The notes below the pieces were generated by a model. That model was not told where the DNA came from. It did no database searches and saw only the letters and a list, made by a program, of their open reading frames with translations. From NCBI GenBank assembly GCA_963965975.1, contig OZ014417.1:6119821-6183820 (forward strand): DNA of 64,000 nt, read 5' to 3'. Positions 33,253 through 46,418 of this stretch are shown piece by piece. The position numbers and the translations under genes are program-made. Within the stretch, counting starts at the first letter, position 1. Each line of letters begins with the position of its first letter. The stretch comes from Xestospongia bergquistia. Its lineage: Eukaryota > Porifera > Demospongiae > Haplosclerida > Petrosiidae.

Positions 33253-36200
33253 GTTCCCTCCTTTCTCCTCCCCCCCCCCCCCCCAAAAAAAAAAGTTAGT
33301 TGACTAAAATTGAATTTTCAATTTATTATAGCTTCTAGAATTGTTAAATGCTGCAAATTCCATGGCTAAATAGCAGTTTATGCAAAAGACAATAATGCTG
33401 GACTTTAATATTAAATGTCAAAGTAGTGCTAGTAAACTATAGTAGTAGTAGTAATATAATCCAGTAGAATTATTGAATATGTAATGTGAAGATGATATTA
33501 TTCTTAATATTGATACATATAATAGTTTCCTCTCTTCCTCTTTGCTGATGCCATGCATATAATGAGTGTTGCTCATTTATTATGTTAGACTTCATCTTTA
33601 GGTTTTGGCTATCTAAGGCTTGTTTACAGCTATGTATACGTATTTCAATGGCAACAGTAATTGTTCATAAGCTTCGACATCTGAAGAAATAAGACAATGA
33701 TGTCAAGTGATAGTAGGCACAAAGATTTAAAGATCTGCACACACTTTTCAATTGAACTAGGGATGAAATATGTCTGAGATTTCAAGGTGTCTTAAGAATC
33801 CCTGGATATTCTTGTACTAGCATGGGATAACCACACTCATATCTTAGGGATTCTTATACTACATAACCACACTACAGATGGATGAGGCCAATTGTGTCTC
33901 CTAAGTTCCTTGAGATATCCTGGCACTCTCCTGGAATGACCATACCATGGATGCATGAGCCAATTGTAACTGAGTGTATCTCTGGTGCCTCAGGATATCA
34001 CTGTTTTACTCTGAATGACCATATTCATATCTAATGCATCCGTGTTATTTTCCTGAGATAACTACACTATTAAATAAAGTGACTTTGATACCATTACTTA
34101 ATAGAGTGAGGGAATTCTAAATACTAAACAATATTAGCCAAATTTCTATTACTACATCATATTTGGAAGTGATAATATTTTGATATTTTTAAAAGACATG
34201 ATTTGTTTTGTGATTGATTAATATAATTGATATAAAATTGTTTTTAAATATCTAGTGTCAAAATACAAAGTATATAAGGACATTATATCTGATATAATGA
34301 CAGGATATCATCGACATTACGTTCTAAAAGTGAAGACACTTTCATGGTGACTTCCTAATGGGCATCTTTAGTCTTTTTAGTCTCAATTGATTTGAATCAA
34401 ATAAATAGACTATAAGTTTTTTGGAGTATTGTCTGAGTACCATCATGTGCCTCAAAATTAAAGTTTACTTCTAATTACAATATGAATCCTTAAATTCTGA
34501 CTTGACCTCTAATACAATATTTGTTACATCCTGGTTAGTTGAATCCATAAGGTCTACTGTAAAAATGAACTAAAATAAAATTTTCTATCATAATACTACT
34601 AACTAAATTCCATTCAAGCTTGTCTTCTTCAACAAGTAGTTTATATAGTTTTCTCACAACTTTTGAAAAAACAATATAAAGATAATTCACTCAAATAATG
34701 CATTTTCTTACTCTAACCTTTGAGGAATATTTGTCTTAAATCTTTTAGAACAACTGAATCACATGGTGTATATTCCAATACTTTCTTCAACATCCAACTA
34801 TTTTTCTTCATAATTGATTGGCCATCAAGTGACCCATTCTACTGGATCTTAATGGAAGTATTACACAAACAAAGCAAAATAAAACAAAGTAATTATTAAT
34901 TATTACTTGTATATCTATCTATTTGTCAGTTTGTGTAATATTATGTAAAAAAATAATAAATTTAAATGATATATATTTTTATCGGATCAGTTTCAGAACC
35001 AGTATATGGAAACATGGCTGAATGAGGACACCCCTAGCTAATTACATCACATATCAAGTTACACACACAACTGAAGAATATGCGTATTGTTGTCAGTTTA
35101 TTTTTCTTATAATCTTATTACATACTCAACTAATAAATTGTGCATGCTCTTTTAAAAACTGCTATAGTGGCGCCAATTTTAGTTCTAAAACATGTTAGAC
35201 ATTAGTTGAACCGCCATATTTATGCAATGCTGATGACATCTTGTCAGTAGACATTGAAGACCAAAGCAATTACTGCTACTGCCCTTTACTGTCAGTCTCC
35301 TCCATTCAAATTAACTTACTTTCTTGTTCACTACTTATTGTATTCTATCGTATTATTAATATTACAACCAAGATGAAACAATGGTGACAAATTAAGCTAA
35401 GCCTTTTTTGCTGCAGTATAGAGACATACTAGGGAAAGAACGTTTCGGTCAGATTAATAGTACAGAATGTGTATATATACATTATGGAAGACCTGACCTG
35501 TTCATCTAACCTTTAGCTTTCTTTTGACACAATGTAATCGTCACGTATCTACGATGTGTATAAAATTAATACATAAAGCGTCTTGTATAACAGATCTCGT
35601 GGCACACAACTTGCATTAAGTTAATATTAGCGAAACCTCTTACAATTGTTGTTAGAAAACCTTCAAACAGCTATACTTCCATGGCATATACATATATATA
35701 TATATATAAAGATGGAAAGCTACTTTGATTGTGTGTAAGATACTGACTTCACAGTGAATTTTGAATTAGTATCAATCTCTATGGAAGACTACAGATATAA
35801 CATTAAAGCTAGGAAATGTCAGATTAAGACATAAAGAATACTTGGAGAGCTTTCATTTCTAAATACCAGTAAATAATTAATCATGACTTTAGATGACACC
35901 TTCTTACAAGTGTTGAGTTTAACTTAGTCCCTTGATCTTTCATAATCTACATGTCTACTGTGCCATCATCACAAGTTAGTATGTCAATTATTATAATTGC
36001 ATGTCCTCCTGTGTTCTCTAGTTTATTTCAATTCTATCTATGATTATCTGTGTATATAGAAAACCTCTTTACTAAAGTTGCTGACACTCATGACATACCC
36101 TTATAATCAACATATACATTCTATAACACATACAAACCCTTTCATTATATCTGATATAGTCTTAATAGTTTATTTATTGTTAGAGTGAATGTTTGTGACA

Positions 36201-37439
36201 CAATATTGTAATAAATATTTAATATCTAGTAAGTTTCCTTGTATTAGTATAATTCTTTGGCCAGTTATAAAAATAATATTGTGGAGAGGTGTGGTTTTAA
36301 TTAAGTACCTGCCAAGCATGATTTATGGTGATTTACGTATTGTAAATGTTAGTTATATACAAGAGAGTGATGAATAGATAGACACTGCTAAAACAAATAG
36401 ACAGATAACTTTATTTAGCTCTCAATCTGTATAGTGATAGCAGACAAAAAACATTAGAGGAAGAGATATATCATTAGGTTCTTCAGTTTCTCTCACTGCA
36501 AAATTCCATCTGGACATAAGAGTTACAGGTACCAAATGTTTGTTTCAGTGGAAACAGACCGGAGTTTAAATATGTTTATAAGAATCTGTTTTATTTAATG
36601 TTCTTCAATTTATTGTCAATGTACATTCTCAGACTACACCAAGACTACTGATAAGAGGTTAGTCAAAATAGCAAGAATAGACTCATAGTTTATAGCAGTA
36701 CTGTATTACATAATAATGTCTTCCATTACTTTAGTATGAGGTACATATATAAATTATGTATTAATTTGTATAATAATCAAACAATATTTAAGTGCTACTG
36801 ATAGTAAGAACAGCTTTGGGTAAAAAGAAGAAGGATTTATAAGTGAGCTCATTATTTTTGTGTGATCTCTTTCTTCGTAAGGTTATGTGCTAGTCCTATC
36901 CCTTGGAAAATAATGAAAAGCTACCAAATATTGATCAGCTATATGCAGATTTACACAATATAGTAGATATGTGATCATTTCTAGAGTATTTGGTGTTGTG
37001 TGTGCCTCTAGCAGATAAACATGGTAGAATAATGTAGCAACACACACAATTTAAGTCAGTGATGATATGATTTCTTATTCTGCAGGCAGTTTGCTTTGTA
37101 ACTGTATTATATATTGGTGAAACAATTTGGACATTTTGTTATCTTGGTGTAATAATTATTTGAGGTACATATAATTTATGTTTTTAGTAAAATCATACTA
37201 ACAATGTAAAACATAAATTGTATTTTTTTTATCTTTTCAGTCACACATGCACACACAAATTAAACTCTTCATAATTTGTAACATCTTATTTGTTAATAAC
37301 ACTGTGGAATAGTACTTTAGTAATGCTATGTTGTGATACTGTCAAATGTATGACTGTCGAATGTACCACTCTCAATTGATAAACTGTCAATATATTATAA
37401 TGTAATGTTAACTATATTACATAATTACTCTTCACTTTT
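33253..37439. other. non-coding interval after gene A
   Basis: It opens with a poly-C/poly-A run at about 33266-33296. An imperfect tandem repeat of roughly 80-110 bp with CTGGAATGACCATAC-like words lies at about 33780-34070. An AATAAA at 34073-34078 could be a distant poly(A) signal for gene A. A (TA)n run lies at about 35692-35708. I see no protein-coding gene. Confidence 0.55.
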
Positions 37440-38115
37440 CTTTTATTTTTATACTTAGTTTCATTGGACTAGACAATGTCAAGATAGTTATTCATCTCTA
37501 CATCTCAGGGTATAAGTTTATAGTGTTCATTATGTTAACTTATGACTTTATGGCACATTATTATTTCTTATTGGTGTCCAGGATCTTGGTATGGTTGTAA
37601 GCTTGAGGTAACATAAATGTATGTTTTGTTTTATAATATTATTATATACTATGTCATACTTTTTCTTTTCTCTCAATTTTTTTACAGATCTTTCAGTTGC
37701 TCTCTCAAGACACTCCTTGTTGATCTTTATATCTGAGTGTATAAGTTAGTAATTACATTATGGCACATTATTACTTGCTACTTTTGTTTACATAGCTTCT
37801 TTGGACTATGGGATCTCAAGATACTTGTTTATCTTTCTATCAGAGGGTGTAAGTTTGTAATGCATATGATGTTGACTTATCATTTATAGCACGTTATTAC
37901 TTTCTTTTTAAATTATATAACATTATTGTAGTGCAGGATGTATGTATGGTTGTACATTTGAGGTAGCAATAATGTATGTTACATTTTATATTTTTTGGTT
38001 ATGTAGAATTGAGAATTGACAGTCTTTTCTACCTTTCTTGATATCTTTTCTATAGAATATTACGATGGGGTTGCTACCTCAAAACACTCAACTATCTCTA
38101 CACAAAAGATTGTGA
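37440..38115 (+). other. tandem array of exon-like modules, function unknown
   Basis: Four similar ~50 bp segments are each preceded by a pyrimidine-rich tract with AG and followed by a GT-type site: about 37464-37509, 37688-37735, 37797-37847 and 38057-38109. They share words such as TCAAGATA and TTATCTTTCTATCAGAG/TCATCTCTACATCTCAG. Two shorter segments (GGTATGGTTGTAAGCTTGAG near 37590 and GTATGGTTGTACATTTGAG near 37945) alternate with them. Reading frames are not clearly kept, so these may be decayed coding exons, exons of a non-coding RNA, or coincidence. Confidence 0.35.
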
Positions 38116-39274
38116 GTTCTTAGTACTTTATATAAGGCTATAAGGTGTAATCATTGGCAGTATATTATTTGAGAGTGGCACATCTGACAGTCTTAAATTT
38201 GGCAGTATGTATTTGTAATTAAAAAACTTTACATTAGACCAAGGGACAAAGGTGAGTATATCATCTAAGAAGAAGGCTAATGGAATTGACAAGCAACTAA
38301 TCAGCATTTCTAGCCTCATACAACCCATAGCTATTCTGGACTGATATAGAGCAATATAAAAGTATAAGGTGTGATCAAAATAAGGCGCACTCAAAATAGT
38401 TAGTAGATGTGGTTACTGAACCTTGATAAATAGGTGTGGTGCTTCTAGTTAGGCTTATATTATGGGCTAACTTATGGCATTAATTAAAACACAAGTAGAC
38501 TTAAAAAGTGTTAATATATTGTCGTAATTTAGTATTGTTTGCACAAATGATGTAACTGACACATTAGCCATTCCTACATTTGCCTCATAAAAATGTCTCA
38601 TTTGCATTTCTAATTCACTATAAGAAACAGATTTGTTGACCTAACAAAACTTTATAAAGTCATTTAAAATAATTTTGTCATCTCCCTTATATTGCTACAA
38701 AAAATTGTAAACACTTGTAAATGTTTGTAATAATAATCGCTATAAAATATATTATGCGAAATCTTTTGTACTCAAGATTCACTAGTTTCAATTGCCTAAT
38801 TTTGCTCAATGAACATCTGGTTCAATTAATATGAGTGAAGATGCTTGGAACATCCTGTAAAAATAGACAAAATCTGTAATGTAGATAAAGATGCTGAAAC
38901 ATGCATATGCAGTTGACGTAGATGAGATGGAATATATGTTGGAAATGCATTGGCAGAGAAGTGTCTATAGCTTGATAATATCAATAAAAGGTTGTGGTAT
39001 GTATCAATAATTTAGAAAAAAAACAACTTCACATTTTACATTTTTATAAATAAATTTATTACTAGTTTGTTCTCAGATTCACTCTACTATGATATGTTAT
39101 AAAAAAACAATTATGTTAAAATGAAAACAAACTCCAGCCTCATTTTCTTTATGTCCAAACCGTTATTTGGCCTTGGAATTTCAGTTTTTCTTTTCACAAT
39201 TCCTATAGTTTATAATAAAATCAGGAGTTACTTTTAGTACATTGACCTTGTTTTGAAGGAACTGAAGGAAGTTC
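38116..39274. other. non-coding interval between the exon-like array and gene B
   Basis: AT-rich sequence without recognisable genes. The 3' end of relic gene B begins at 39275. Confidence 0.5.
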
Positions 39275-42200
39275 TTACTTTTGTGAAGTCAGCCATTTGC
39301 CATAACCATAATTGTATTCCATTTCAAAATGTTCTGTATCTGAGGCTTCATGTTTACTATAGTATATATGTAAAATGTAGATCATCATTGTATATGACTG
39401 GTTTACCTTGCTTTGTTAGAAGGAGGAACAGGAGGAAGTGGTTTATTTTTGACATTCTCAAGTGTGCTATAATTGCATAACTACATTTTCAGGAATAACT
39501 TGAGATTTACTTGCCTTGTTTATATAGCAGTAACAGTAGGAAAGTCATGAACACCAGTATCTGCACCATGCAACTGCTCTCCTTCTCTTTCCTTTGACCT
39601 AATTTTGTAGATGTTGGTGCCCTAGCATTAAAATGACAATATAAAGCTATTTGTAATAATTTATATTACTCATAAATATTGAGGAACATCCATTGTGTCA
39701 CAGTTCATATCATCCATTCCTTCATAGATCATTTCATCCATTTCGTTATACATCATATCTGGCAAATCATGTGTATTTCTTTCAAAATAGGACTAAACAA
39801 TTACTGATTATATGAACAATTTACAAACTTTAGTCCACTGGTAGTTTTTTTAGTCACTGTTATGTCATCTGAGTGCAAGAATAACAAAGTTTATATTAAA
39901 CAAGTATTGTTGATGAATAACATATAATTACCTATTAAGAAAAATACCAATCTTATCATCTACAAGGCCTAGCTCATTGACAAATGTTGTTTCAGTTTGT
40001 GAATAGTAATGATATTCTGTAGAAAAATGACACTTTCTACAGATTGACTTAATGTATTGTTGTGTATGTGTCTTATCATAACCACAAATATTAATTAACT
40101 CTGTGTGTTATTATAGTGTGTTCTTAGAATGTTCTAGAAGGTTCTGGTGTATTATCATTGCTATATAAGTTTTGATTTGTGTACTCTCTCGCTCACTGCT
40201 CAATCCTTTGAATTGTTAATATTATACTTATCTGAATCTTCAGTAAAACTCTCAACATATTCATCATCATCTTTTTTATCTTGCATTTCATATCCTCTGT
40301 ATATACGTAATAATGACATCATCATTATTTGAAATATACTAAATTATGTATACAGCAAACCTTTCTTTTAAATTGTCATTTTCTTTTGATTTGAGTTTCT
40401 TGAAAATATAAACTGATATTATTATACAAAAAATGCAAAGAAACAATGACAAACCTCCAGCAGAACCAATTGCAGTAAATAGAATCATTTCGTTTTTTGC
40501 TTTAGTTTTATTATTTGAAGTTTGATTTGGATTACCACTAGTAAGTACTGGAGTTGTGTCATTTAAAAGTGATGTCACTGTTAACATTTGTTCATTAGCA
40601 AATATTTCTGGATTATCTGCAGTCCAATTTTGTAATATATTCAATAGTAGTGGTGTTATCAAATTAGATATAGCAAATTATCTTGCTCTCATTTGTAATG
40701 TATGTTCACTGTCACATTGTAAAGTGTTATCTGATATGTAGTCTGAAGTTATACTGAACAATAACAGACTTTATTCAACATTGTAATTATGACTTGTTTA
40801 ACCTCATTGAGTTTACTTTCAGTTTTATTTAGCTATTATAACAAGAAATTATATTATAATATTTGTCAATGTTATATGACTTACTATTCACAGATAACAG
40901 TTATCCAATCCATTGATATACAAAACAATCAATTTGTTGTCATACACTTTAAAAAAATAACTTAAAATTTGTTATCTTGTTAAAATAAACTAACCAGGAA
41001 TTAGTATATTTTGAGATTCCAAACCATATCCTTCTTTAGTTTGTGCTGAGACTGACAAACATTATTTTAAAGTGGATCCAGATTTTTTACTTTAATTGAA
41101 GTATTAAGAGTATCTATTAATAATTTGTTGATGTCAACCACAACACAATGATCTATTGATTTGATCAGATTAAAGGAATATCCTGTCAAAATTTCTCTCC
41201 TTTCTTCTAGTGTTAATGGGTTTATTTTCACAACAACTTCAGTTGGAGATATTCTTATTGGTAGCTCAATGTTACTCCAGGAACTGTATAGAAAAGCATA
41301 TAATTAATTGCTTATTATGTTTATGACCTAAAAGTTATACCTGTCTCCTTAGTAAAAAATATTTTATGTGAAGATTCTCCTATACCAGCAATAGTAACTC
41401 CAGAAACATTAACTTCATATGGAATATAAGGATCTATAAATAGTATATAATTTGAAAGAAATTTAATTTAAGATGTAACTAACACAGATTATGTATTAGG
41501 TGATGTACGTTTTCTTCAGTCTTAACTATGAATGATTGATTTACTGTAAAACACCTAATACTGATGTAGTAGTGTAAAATAACTCCATTAGACAACAATG
41601 GTGGTTCCCATGAAATGTTGACAGATGAGTTAGATAGTTTCATCTATCTATTCCTTTTGCATCTGTATCCATCCATCTAAAAAAAATCTGTCTGTTCAGT
41701 TGTATTGTAGACATAGTCTGACTGAGGTCCTTCTCCTCCACAGTTGAAGCTGAGATATTTCTTGATAGGGTGACAGTTCTTCCAGGAAATATACTATGAA
41801 CTGAATATTTACAGTTCTAGTAGATATCTCACTACCATTAGTATAGTTGATGTACAGAGTATAGTGATTAATGATACCATTAGGTATCACTGGAGGTTCC
41901 CATTGAATTTGAAGAGTTGAAGAATTAACAACACTAACTGTAACATTAACTGGAGAGACATCAGGAGCTTAATTGGAATGATATAAACTATTTAGTAATA
42001 GTTAATTTGTCACTTACAATCTTGTAATGTAGTAAAATTAATACAGTGTTTTTCCTGTTCCATTGCTTGTCCATTGAGGTGTGACACAACAAATGTGTGA
42101 AGTAAATGGTTTTAGAAATATTACAAAAACTTCCAATTCCTGAGTGATGTTTGATGTTATTATAGTGTTAGTATTTGATATATTACGCATCACTATGTAA

Positions 42201-42613
42201 GCATCAAAACTTCCATATTGCATGTATTGAAGTGGAGGATTCCATGTTGTTATGCAGTGTGTACTGGTATATTGTGAAAAAATCATGTCTTGAATAGCTT
42301 CTATGCAGAAAAATAGAATTACTAACAGAATACCTTTCAATGTGTGTTTTATTGAAGAACATAATTTATAACATACTTTAGTCATTTTCAAAACATTACT
42401 ATGCATACCCGCATTTAATCAGAACATAATTGCTTATAATGATGTATGAAATTGTTGATATCAGCATTAATTATACTTATACATTATGTAATCTACCTAG
42501 ACAATGAGTTCCATCATTAGCAAGTACACTACATATATCACAGGAGCAGTAATATGATCCATTAGTATTAGTACACTGATGATGCAATAAGTTTTGTGAA
42601 CATTCATTGATAT
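39275..42613 (-). pseudogene. gene B: receptor paralogue, decayed
   Basis: Exons homologous to A and C are recognisable in order on the minus strand: DINEC EGF (42613-42497), FN3-1 (42300-42018), FN3-2 (41969-41689), a truncated FN3-3 (about 41640-41483 and 41433-41341), FN3-4 (41283-40995), membrane exon (40832-40361), tail exons 40296-40228, 40036-39932, about 39880-39831, 39778-39670, about 39620-39522, a 60 bp SH3-ligand exon (39466-39407) and one terminal tail module (39356-39275). Breaks include a 2 bp insertion before the membrane helix near 40755, a nonsense codon near 40678, loss of the FN3-2 donor GT near 41688, and a stop at the end of the YxxM exon. The 5' half (signal, EMI, first EGF) is replaced by the piggyBac-bearing duplication. 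Confidence 0.85.
39670..39778 (-). other. gene B YxxM exon
   Basis: It encodes two YxxM motifs (YNEM and YEGM), the consensus for PI3-kinase p85 SH2 binding when phosphorylated. Compared with gene C (48107-48190), one extra base before the donor creates a TGA stop in frame. If transcribed, the protein would end here and lose the SH3-ligand modules. Confidence 0.65.
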
Positions 42614-42728
42614 CTATTGTCAATAAAACAATAGGAGTACATTTAATGTTATTGTAACATTGATTATTGCAAATTGCTAATATATGTTAAAAGAGTTCTA
42701 CAAAAAAACCCACCACAATGGATATATG

Positions 42729-45700
42729 ATGGTTCTATGTTTTATATCCTTGACAAGTTGATTGGCTAAACAGTCAGCTAAGCAGTAGTCTACAATGGAT
42801 ATAAAGAGTTCTACAAAAAAATCCCACCACAATGGATGAGATTATTGTAATCTCCAATGTTGACATGTGTTAACCTTAGTTAACCATATTTGGATTCCTT
42901 TTCACAGACCTTATCATATGTAAAGAAGTTATATAATTTATGAAAGGCCAAACGAACCATACCCAGCATACATGTTCCTGTTTTCTGCATACATTGTCCA
43001 ACTTATCAGATCTACATGTATATATAAAAAGAGTGTAACTTAATGAGTGAAGTATTTTATAGTATAAATTGTTTATAAACATTATTTGGCACATACAAGT
43101 GACATATCTACTTGTAGCTTCTTCAACTTACAAAGCATCAGCAAAGAATATTATGCATGAAGTAAATTTAGCTCATATTAAAATTAGATATGTGTCAATT
43201 ATTACTGCAAAACAATTTTATTGGATGATACTAACAAACTCAAAATCCAGCAAAATTGTATTACACCAACGATATTAATTGGTGATATAATTTTGGAATT
43301 TTCTATTGTACAATTCCTAGAATTTATAGTAAAATCAAAAGTTAATTTTTGTCAACTAACCAATATTTGAAGAAACTAAAGAGAGTCATAATCATGAATG
43401 TATGCATTTTAAAGTGCTCTGACTCTGAGGCTCCATGTTTACTATGGTATATAAAGACAGTATATTATGAGGTGCCGTTTGTGCCAAACTAAATAGTTTA
43501 TATATATTTAATTATGTGCTAAGGATTTATAAATACTACAATAAATATAATAAATACTAAAAGAGATTTATACATGCACATGGGATATTTATAAGTGATG
43601 TTAGAGGTTTATAAAGACTGTAAAATTCAAGTTTTTTTTATAAAATTGTGACAATTGTTACAAAACTCTAATATCATTTATAAATTCCCATGTGCATTTA
43701 TCAATCTCTTTTCGTATTCATTATATTTACTGTAGTATTTATAAATCTTTGTTCGAATTTATTATATTTATCATAGTAGTTACCACATAATTAACACAGC
43801 ACACACTGTCACACAGTCAGCAAAGTGAGGTAATATATTATAATACACACACAGAGAGACAGTTATAGAAGCTTGCATGTATAAACACAAGAAACAGTAA
43901 AACAAAGTGAGGCATTGCTGATGTATGTATAGTGTATGTATAATGTATGTATGTGTATGTATCTTGTTATCATGATTGTGTGCGTGTTTGTGGTTTCTTG
44001 CTATTATGAGTAGATAAGTATGCATGTTTGTGGTTTCTTGATATCAGTATTGTGTGTGTGTTTGTGGTTTCTTGTTATCAGGAGTAGATAAATATAATTA
44101 TATATAAATAATATAGTACATGATATAGTACCTTAAAAAAGCAATGAAGTCTGAATATTGAGTAACATTTCAGGGTTGATTGTAGTGAAGTTTAGTATGG
44201 TAAATCTCAAAACATTTGTGTAAATGTAAAGGTGTTTTGCATATCTTACATCATACTTGAGTTTGTGATTTCTTTTTACCTCTAGCCCTACATACTTCAC
44301 ATTGCAAGCGGCCACTTGATGGAGTTGTTTTGGGGATTCGTTTCGAGAAAAGTCTCTCAGTCAGTCTCAGTGGTAGTTCTCGATTTACACAATACCATTT
44401 TTCAGGTCAAGGAGTGTGTCCTTCAAGAAGTTCTTTTGCTACTGCTAACCAAAAGTCTAAGTGAGTCATTTGTTTCTCAGCAGCTATATTATATAGTATC
44501 CATGCATTCACAATGCTCAGGTCTATTAGATGAAAGAAGACTCGTTTCCAACATTTCAGTGTCCTATTTCAATACCACAATAATCTGTGAGTGCTGTATA
44601 GTTGGCTAACATATGTAAATAGCCATAAGACTGTAACATTTGATCACTAAGATCAACCACACCCATGTATTGATTATAGTCCTCTATCATCACAGGTTTA
44701 GTTATTTCTTCAATACCAGTGTGAGTACTTCTTGTTTGCCTTCGTTTGACTAACATATCATCATTGTGAAATGTAGACAACATACTGACCATTCTATTGT
44801 CCATCCACTGCAGGCATATAATTTCTCCATCGTTAATTGTTTCACTATATACTTCACCTATAAGTTATGTTACAGTTATGCATTTTACATTGTATTCTAT
44901 GGACCTTTTCCTGGCTTTTCTGACTTGAAGTTGTCAGATAGACCCCTTCTGTCACACCCAACTGTGCCACAGCATTCGAAGCCATGCCAGTGAAGGTCTG
45001 AGAAGAGTGTGGGAGAGGTATAAAAATTGTCGACATAATATGGAACCTTTTGTTATTTAGGTCAGAGAGTAGAGACATCACCACGTTATGAGGTAAGCCA
45101 TGCTCAGGAGATGCATTTCGTTATTTTCCCGTATATAAGGTGTATTATTTATGTATATGTCATGTTAATTTTACCTGTGTATAGGTGGAAATTCCACACA
45201 TAACCAGTACGGGAGTCAGCAGCCACCCAGACTTTGATCCCCCACTTAGTCGGCTTCTTTGACATATACTGAATCCGGCTAAGTCTCCCTTTGAACCCCA
45301 TCATACTCTCATCCACAGATAATTTTTTTCAGGTGTGTAGGTTTTTTTGAAAGCTCCAACAATGAGATCCAGTAGAGGGCGAATTTTATACAACTTATTG
45401 TAGTTGTTGCTACCTCATTCTGGCACTTTAATTGAAAGCATTTAGGTGCAAATATTTCATTAATAACTTGAATCTTCGGCTAGACAAAATTGCTGTGAAT
45501 GACTCATTGTAAAATGGCCACTTCGTACTCCAGTAAGATCTAATTATATGTACTTTGAATAGTAGTACTTTGTGTATTTCTAATTACAAATGCTTAAAAG
45601 TTATTTCACACTGATAAAAAGAGCTAATAAAATTCATAGTCATTTAGCTAATAACCTGTGCTTTGAATAATAGTACTTTGTGTATTTCTAATTACAAATG

Positions 45701-46165
45701 CTTAAAAGTTATTTCACACTGACAAAAAGAGCTAATAAGATTTATAGTAATTTAGCTAAAGAGCTAATAAGATTCATAGTCATTTAGCTAGTAAAGGTAA
45801 TAACCTGTACTTTACTACGAAAGCTTTCATATTCATATTCTTTGGTAACAATATTCATTCTCTGGTAATAATTTATATAAAAATTGAATATTATTTTAAT
45901 AATTATACAATACCGGAGAATGAATATAATTAGCCTTTTTATATAATTACCTCAAAGTTGAATAACCAACAACACCTATTGTTATAATTATTGCCAAGAA
46001 AGGATTAACTTCATTTCTGGCCATAGGGTTTTTTCTCCAGTCGTTACCACGTGCATGACGATGCATATTGAGGTATTCCTTGGATGATGCAAACTCTTGT
46101 TCAGCAAATCGGACTGTCTCAGTAAAAATGAGGTCTTTCACTTCAGAAGTAAAAAACTGATTGCA
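42729..46165. repeat. segmental duplication, copy 2 (partner 6920-10625)
   Basis: Collinear with 6920-10625 at high identity, including the palindrome (about 43508-43800) and the piggyBac relic. The join to the gene B intron lies near 42688, in the sequence ATATGTTAAAAGAG, which contains a TTAA. The block around 42691-42722 is repeated at 42808-42838. The far end breaks near 46165, after the transposase amino-terminal third has already been lost. Confidence 0.88.
44133..46141 (-). pseudogene. piggyBac-type transposase, decayed (copy 2)
   Basis: The same family and order as copy 1: TVRFAEQEFAS near 46100, ARGNDWRKNP near 46040, catalytic-region remnants near 45300 and 45060, the DYNQYMGVVDLSDQM segment near 44670, and the carboxy-terminal tail near 44290. 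The acidic amino-terminus and terminal repeat seen in copy 1 are absent. Frameshifts and stops interrupt the frame. Confidence 0.86.
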
Positions 46166-46418
46166 TCAGCAATGAATATTGGGCACAAAGCAAAGAAGAG
46201 AGTCTAGTGCAAGTTAAGATTAAAATATTTGTCAAGCAGAAATAACTATTTGTTGATATTGCTACTGTACTATTTTAGCAACACTACTATGACAGGAAAA
46301 TAACAACAAATAAAAGTTCAGCAAAATTGTATTACACCAAAACCATTAATTGTCAGTAGAATTTAAAGTTTTCCTTTTCTAGAATTCAATATAAAGTAAG
46401 GAGTTACTTTATAGTCAA

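Noticed and set aside
39253..39480. 75-residue plus-strand open frame
   Set aside because: It overlaps the reverse complement of gene B tail exons and has no independent support.
43780..44025. 81-residue minus-strand open frame with His/Thr repeats
   Set aside because: Derived from GT-rich low-complexity sequence (GTATGTAT repeats) in the duplicated segment.
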